NCBI GenBank assembly: GCA_902729315.2
Contig: LR746277.1
Location: 1,431,001 to 1,495,000 of the forward strand
DNA: 64,000 nt
Direction of reading: 5' to 3'
Source: Spirodela intermedia
Taxonomy: Eukaryota > Streptophyta > Magnoliopsida > Alismatales > Araceae
Every line of letters begins with the position of its first letter. The stretch's first letter is position 1. Under the pieces are notes generated by a model, which was not told where the DNA came from, did not search any database, and saw only the letters and a list, made by a program, of their open reading frames with translations. Of the stretch, positions 61,401-64,000 are shown piece after piece. The position numbers were made by a program, and so were the translations under genes.

Positions 61401-61444
61401 GCTGGAGGCAGCAGCGCGAGGCGGCCGTGCACTGCAGTCCTCAT
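49495..61444 (-). CDS. tRNA-dihydrouridine synthase, DusA type, 12 exons, 435 aa
   Basis: Exons: 61444-61233, 61136-61010, 59672-59545, 59458-59389, 59270-59168, 56319-56202, 55826-55745, 53163-53102, 50809-50737, 50660-50577, 50421-50341 and 49662-49495. All junctions are in phase and GT-AG except intron 1 (GC-AG preferred). Dus enzymes use FMN and NADPH to reduce uridine to dihydrouridine in the tRNA D-loop. Landmarks: [11 protein letters not shown] from residue 72, LQIGGSN near 129, NCGCPS with the catalytic Cys at 159, VSVKCRIG with Lys 199, HARK at 232-235 and NGGI at 272-275 for flavin binding, and MIGRAAYN at 293-300. All key residues are present, so the enzyme should be active. Residues 1-65 are Arg/Ser/Cys-rich, perhaps an organelle transit peptide. 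Length is slightly above the usual 390-420. ATG 61444 is the first in-frame ATG. The gene spans 12 kb because of four introns over 1.3 kb. Confidence 0.95.
54707..54780 (+). repeat. Degenerate 15-bp tandem repeat, five units
   Basis: Five imperfect copies of a 15-16 bp unit beginning TATGGCAAG, in the upstream part of the putative LTR remnant. Confidence 0.8.
54895..55002 (+). repeat. 36-bp tandem repeat, three copies
   Basis: Units at 54895-54930, 54931-54966 and 54967-55002. Copies 2 and 3 are identical except for the last base; copy 1 differs at a few positions. Because 36 is divisible by three, both strands give repetitive open frames here, which are artefacts. Confidence 0.95.
55598..55648 (+). 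repeat. G-rich tract in synthase intron 7
   Basis: Alternating GTGTG and runs of 4-7 G next to exon 7 (which ends at 55745). On the transcribed - strand message this is a C-rich stretch. Function is unknown. Confidence 0.7.
57663..57701. repeat. Perfect 16-bp inverted repeat with 7-nt loop
   Basis: Arms 57663-57678 (TGGAATTGCCACCTAT) and 57686-57701 are exact reverse complements around ATTAAAA. The left-arm sequence also occurs in each unit of the adjacent 65-bp tandem repeat. It lies in synthase intron 5. Confidence 0.85.
57738..57888 (+). repeat. 65-bp tandem repeat, about 2.3 copies
   Basis: Units start at 57738, 57803 and 57868 (partial), each with AAAACA(C/T)G(A/G)G then, in the full copies, TTATGGAATTGCC and GGAAGCCAGA. 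Another partial copy at about 57638-57681 runs into the inverted repeat. Confidence 0.9.
61137..61232 (-). other. GC-AG intron 1 of the synthase, with an alternative GT donor 36 nt inside
   Basis: Read on the - strand, the family-expected peptide [14 protein letters not shown] is produced only if the exon ends at 61233 with AG before GCAAGC, the standard form of a plant GC donor. A normal GT donor (AG before GTATGG, exon end 61197) lies 36 nt downstream in the same phase and would add 12 residues ([12 protein letters not shown]). The acceptor TTGCAG ends at 61137. Confidence 0.75.
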
Positions 61445-64000
61445 GCCCTCCACCGGGAACGACCAGCGTCTTTTAGCAGAAGGTGAAGTCCGCCATTACC
61501 GTCGTTCTGCACGTCTCTGACTTCAAAGACGCTACAACCATATCTCTTGATGTCTCGACGAGGAAGTTCCTAGAGGCGTCAGAGACGCCACTTGAACCGG
61601 GTAGTGAGAACAATTTGTGCCATATGTAAAAGATAAGTGTCATGCATTGCGCCGTTGTACGATAGAAAATAACGTGGAGTGTCTTAAGGCCATGAAGATA
61701 CATTTCAGTGTAGCATGATCTGCTAACTTTTGTTAAATGATGTGCTAATGATGGAAATCAATGAGCCAAATATGGCAATTTGGAAGAGACACCCAAACCA
61801 AGGTGGTGGGGTTAATTATTTATGTGAAAATAAAAATAATAAAGGCAAAGTTGGTTTTTTAGTTATATTCTTTGCCAAAAAAATACTAGAATCCCAATTA
61901 AAAGTTACATTTTCTCGCTCACAACTCCCTTTAATTTAGTAAGAAATATTCTTTAAAATTACAACAACTATTAGTATAGTACATATTAATACTATAGCAC
62001 AAAATATAGAATAGACAAATTTCACAATACTCTGAACTAGTTGTAAAGAAGCTTATAATAATAGTTGGAAGCCATTCTACAATCAAATACTCAAGGGGAA
62101 TGCTGTCCTATGAAAGGATTAACCCTACCAACATTGAAAAATAGATTCTACACTAGAAATAGTATTTGCATATTTTTCTTAAGCATTAAAAGCAATTAAA
62201 TAATCTAAGTTTCCACTACTCTGAGCCAATGACCACACATCCAAGGTGTCAAATATGCAATGCCTATTTATCTATAATTTCTTAGATTTATATGTGAATG
62301 CCATACATCGACTTTTGAGTCAATTTATGGCAACAATGCTAGATGAACTATACTAACATTGTGTTAGACAAACCTACATAGATGTTCCTTAAGAATAGAA
62401 TAGGTTTTGCATGCATGATCATTATAAATCTTTAGTTCTAATATTCGTTATATTTGTCAACAAAGTGGTTAGCCATGTTTGTCAATATTAACCACATAGA
62501 AAACCATAATTAGATAGCATTTCAAAAAACTTAGATTCAATGGCTTCATAATTATCAAGGAACCTATCTCTATTACCCTCTAGGAATAGACCATTATTTT
62601 ATTAGTCTGCATAATTAGAAATTTTTCAAAGATTATGTTGACATTGTTGGTTTTAATATTTATAATTAAAAAATTAATGATAAGTTATTAGCTAATATTG
62701 ATACTACTTTATAGTTGTTACTTATATGTTTCAAATGCTTAATACATTCCATAAATATTTTTTTTTTCTATTAAATTATTATGATCTTATTACTAACGAT
62801 CAAATCTAAGATTTAAATCCTTGATATCAAATTATTTTTTTACCTGATGAATACCTAAAGGTAAATAATTATCAATTGAAGAAAGATAAGACAATAAAAG
62901 ATTAAGTACATAGTCATATTTTATGAGTCAACACACATATTGGCATATTCACGAAAGTGAAATATTTTTATCTAAGTTTTCCATAAAGATATAACCATAT
63001 AGTTGTAGTGTTTATCAGTTTTATATGATATTAGATAAATTCTGTAAGTTATCATGTGTGAAATCAGCAAGAAAATGAAGAATATATCAAATAGTCAAGT
63101 TTTGAAAAAATATCTCAAAGGTTTCACATCAGATGTTTAGATGGACAAAAAGTGAAGATAAATTTGATGATATAAATGCTCAATTATTCTTCATTAATTT
63201 GGGAAGCTTCAATTAAAATTTTAATTTAAAAGGACATGAAAATTTAGAGATTTAAGTTTGAAAGTCTAAATGTCATTACTACACATTCTAGAAAATAGTA
63301 AATTTTAGAACATGTATTTATAATGTTTGAGGTCCAATCAAGCAAATAAGCCAGCATAGGATGAGGGTTTATTGATGAAGAGTTATTGATAGAAAGAATA
63401 ATGAAAAATATGACAATTCAATGCTCACTATCAAGTTCTTCATGTCACATGTATTAATGACAAATAAGGAAGTTTAAACCTTCATCACCAACTCAATATG
63501 ACAAATTTTCAATTCATTTACTAGAAAAATTATTCTCCATAAAGCCTGCAAATAATTGGGTGGTTAGAAAAGAGTGTATTTAGTGAAATCACAAGATGTT
63601 GGCAGCTTTATTTGACTTGAGAGGGGTACAGTCTATATGGAAATAAATTTCTATGATTCAGACAACTAACCCTATAAAATCAACAAATATTCTTAAGGAG
63701 AATAGTTAATACTAGAGGATATTTTTCTTTAGCACTAAAAGTAACGAAATGAGGGGAAAATTAATATAAAAATTTCAAATTTCTTGGTGAGATAGTGCTG
63801 AGAAATCTTACCATAATGTGTGTATTGACACATTTATTGGCACATAAATAGGTTTAAGTAGAATTTAACATAAATTTGACTATAGGTAAAACTTTCAAAA
63901 ACCCCAACTCACCCCCCTTCTTGGTGTTTCGTGCAAACCTTATGGTTTCAACATATTTTAAATAATAAAATTATAAATTATAATTATTAAGGTAAGTAAT
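61445..64000. other. Synthase promoter side and AT-rich distal DNA
   Basis: From 61445 to about 61620 the sequence is GC-moderate and should hold the synthase promoter and leader. Beyond 61950 the DNA is AT-rich. Near 63910 CAACTCACCCCCCTTCTTGGTG resembles the LTR-end block seen at 31005 and 37445. The block ATATTTTTCTT(A/T)AGCA(T/C)TAAAAG occurs near 62170 and 63718. Old LTR debris is likely; no gene is supported. Confidence 0.45.

Noticed and set aside
61025-61486. 153-codon + strand ORF over the synthase 5' end
   Set aside because: Antisense to the GC-rich first exons, whose - strand frame matches the Dus family across a splice.
1-64000. CRISPR arrays, tRNA or rRNA genes, organelle-derived segments, operons
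   Set aside because: Looked for on both strands by eye; no regularly spaced repeats with unique spacers, no tRNA box pairs and no recognisable rRNA or plastid/mitochondrial genes were seen.

Overview
The window is nuclear DNA from a flowering plant. Every recognisable protein is plant-type, genes are split by GT-AG introns of 76 bp to 3.5 kb, and the spacers are AT-rich and full of decayed LTR retrotransposons. First exons of several genes (RER1 exon 1, synthase exons 1-2, most of the second C2 gene) are much richer in GC than later exons, a gradient best known from monocots; I infer a monocot with modest confidence and cannot name the genus.

I assembled five protein-coding genes from exons with in-phase splice junctions. 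(1) + strand 1926-6195: RER1, a Golgi-to-ER retrieval receptor, 3 exons, 208 aa. (2) + strand 9972-11113: a C2-domain protein with a Pro/Tyr-rich tail (SRC2-like), 6 exons, 222 aa. (3) + strand 32298-33508: its paralogue, 6 exons, 227 aa, with exons 1-4 identical in length to those of gene 2. (4) - strand 47230-41024: a plastid CPP1-like (DUF3353) membrane protein with a J-like domain, 10 exons, 292 aa. (5) - strand 61444-49495: a DusA-type tRNA-dihydrouridine synthase, 12 exons, 435 aa, whose first intron most likely uses a GC-AG donor. The five are not a pathway. Only the two C2 genes are related, and they appear to be an ancient local duplicate pushed apart by transposons.

The roughly 21 kb between the C2 paralogues is retroelement territory. 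It holds a decayed Ty1-copia element (12971-21035) with both LTRs, interrupted by a 3.0 kb LTR-like insertion (15434-18448) that has a perfect GTGGC target-site duplication and may itself hold a third nested LTR. It also holds a 5'-truncated copia copy (22208-about 25250), a 2.0 kb solo LTR (27115-29086) with a perfect AGTTC duplication, and fragments of an old LTR family that recurs at 35.7-38.8 kb. Smaller features include tandem duplications on both sides of C2 gene 1, a GC-rich/microsatellite mini-intron in RER1, perfect inverted repeats, and tandem repeats in the synthase introns.

I found no tRNA, rRNA or CRISPR array and no organelle-derived segment, and nothing that looks like a new multi-gene system. 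The most interesting signals are the nested LTR insertions with an ACGTGG cluster, the in-phase alternative GC/GT donors of the synthase, and the paired duplications around C2 gene 1.
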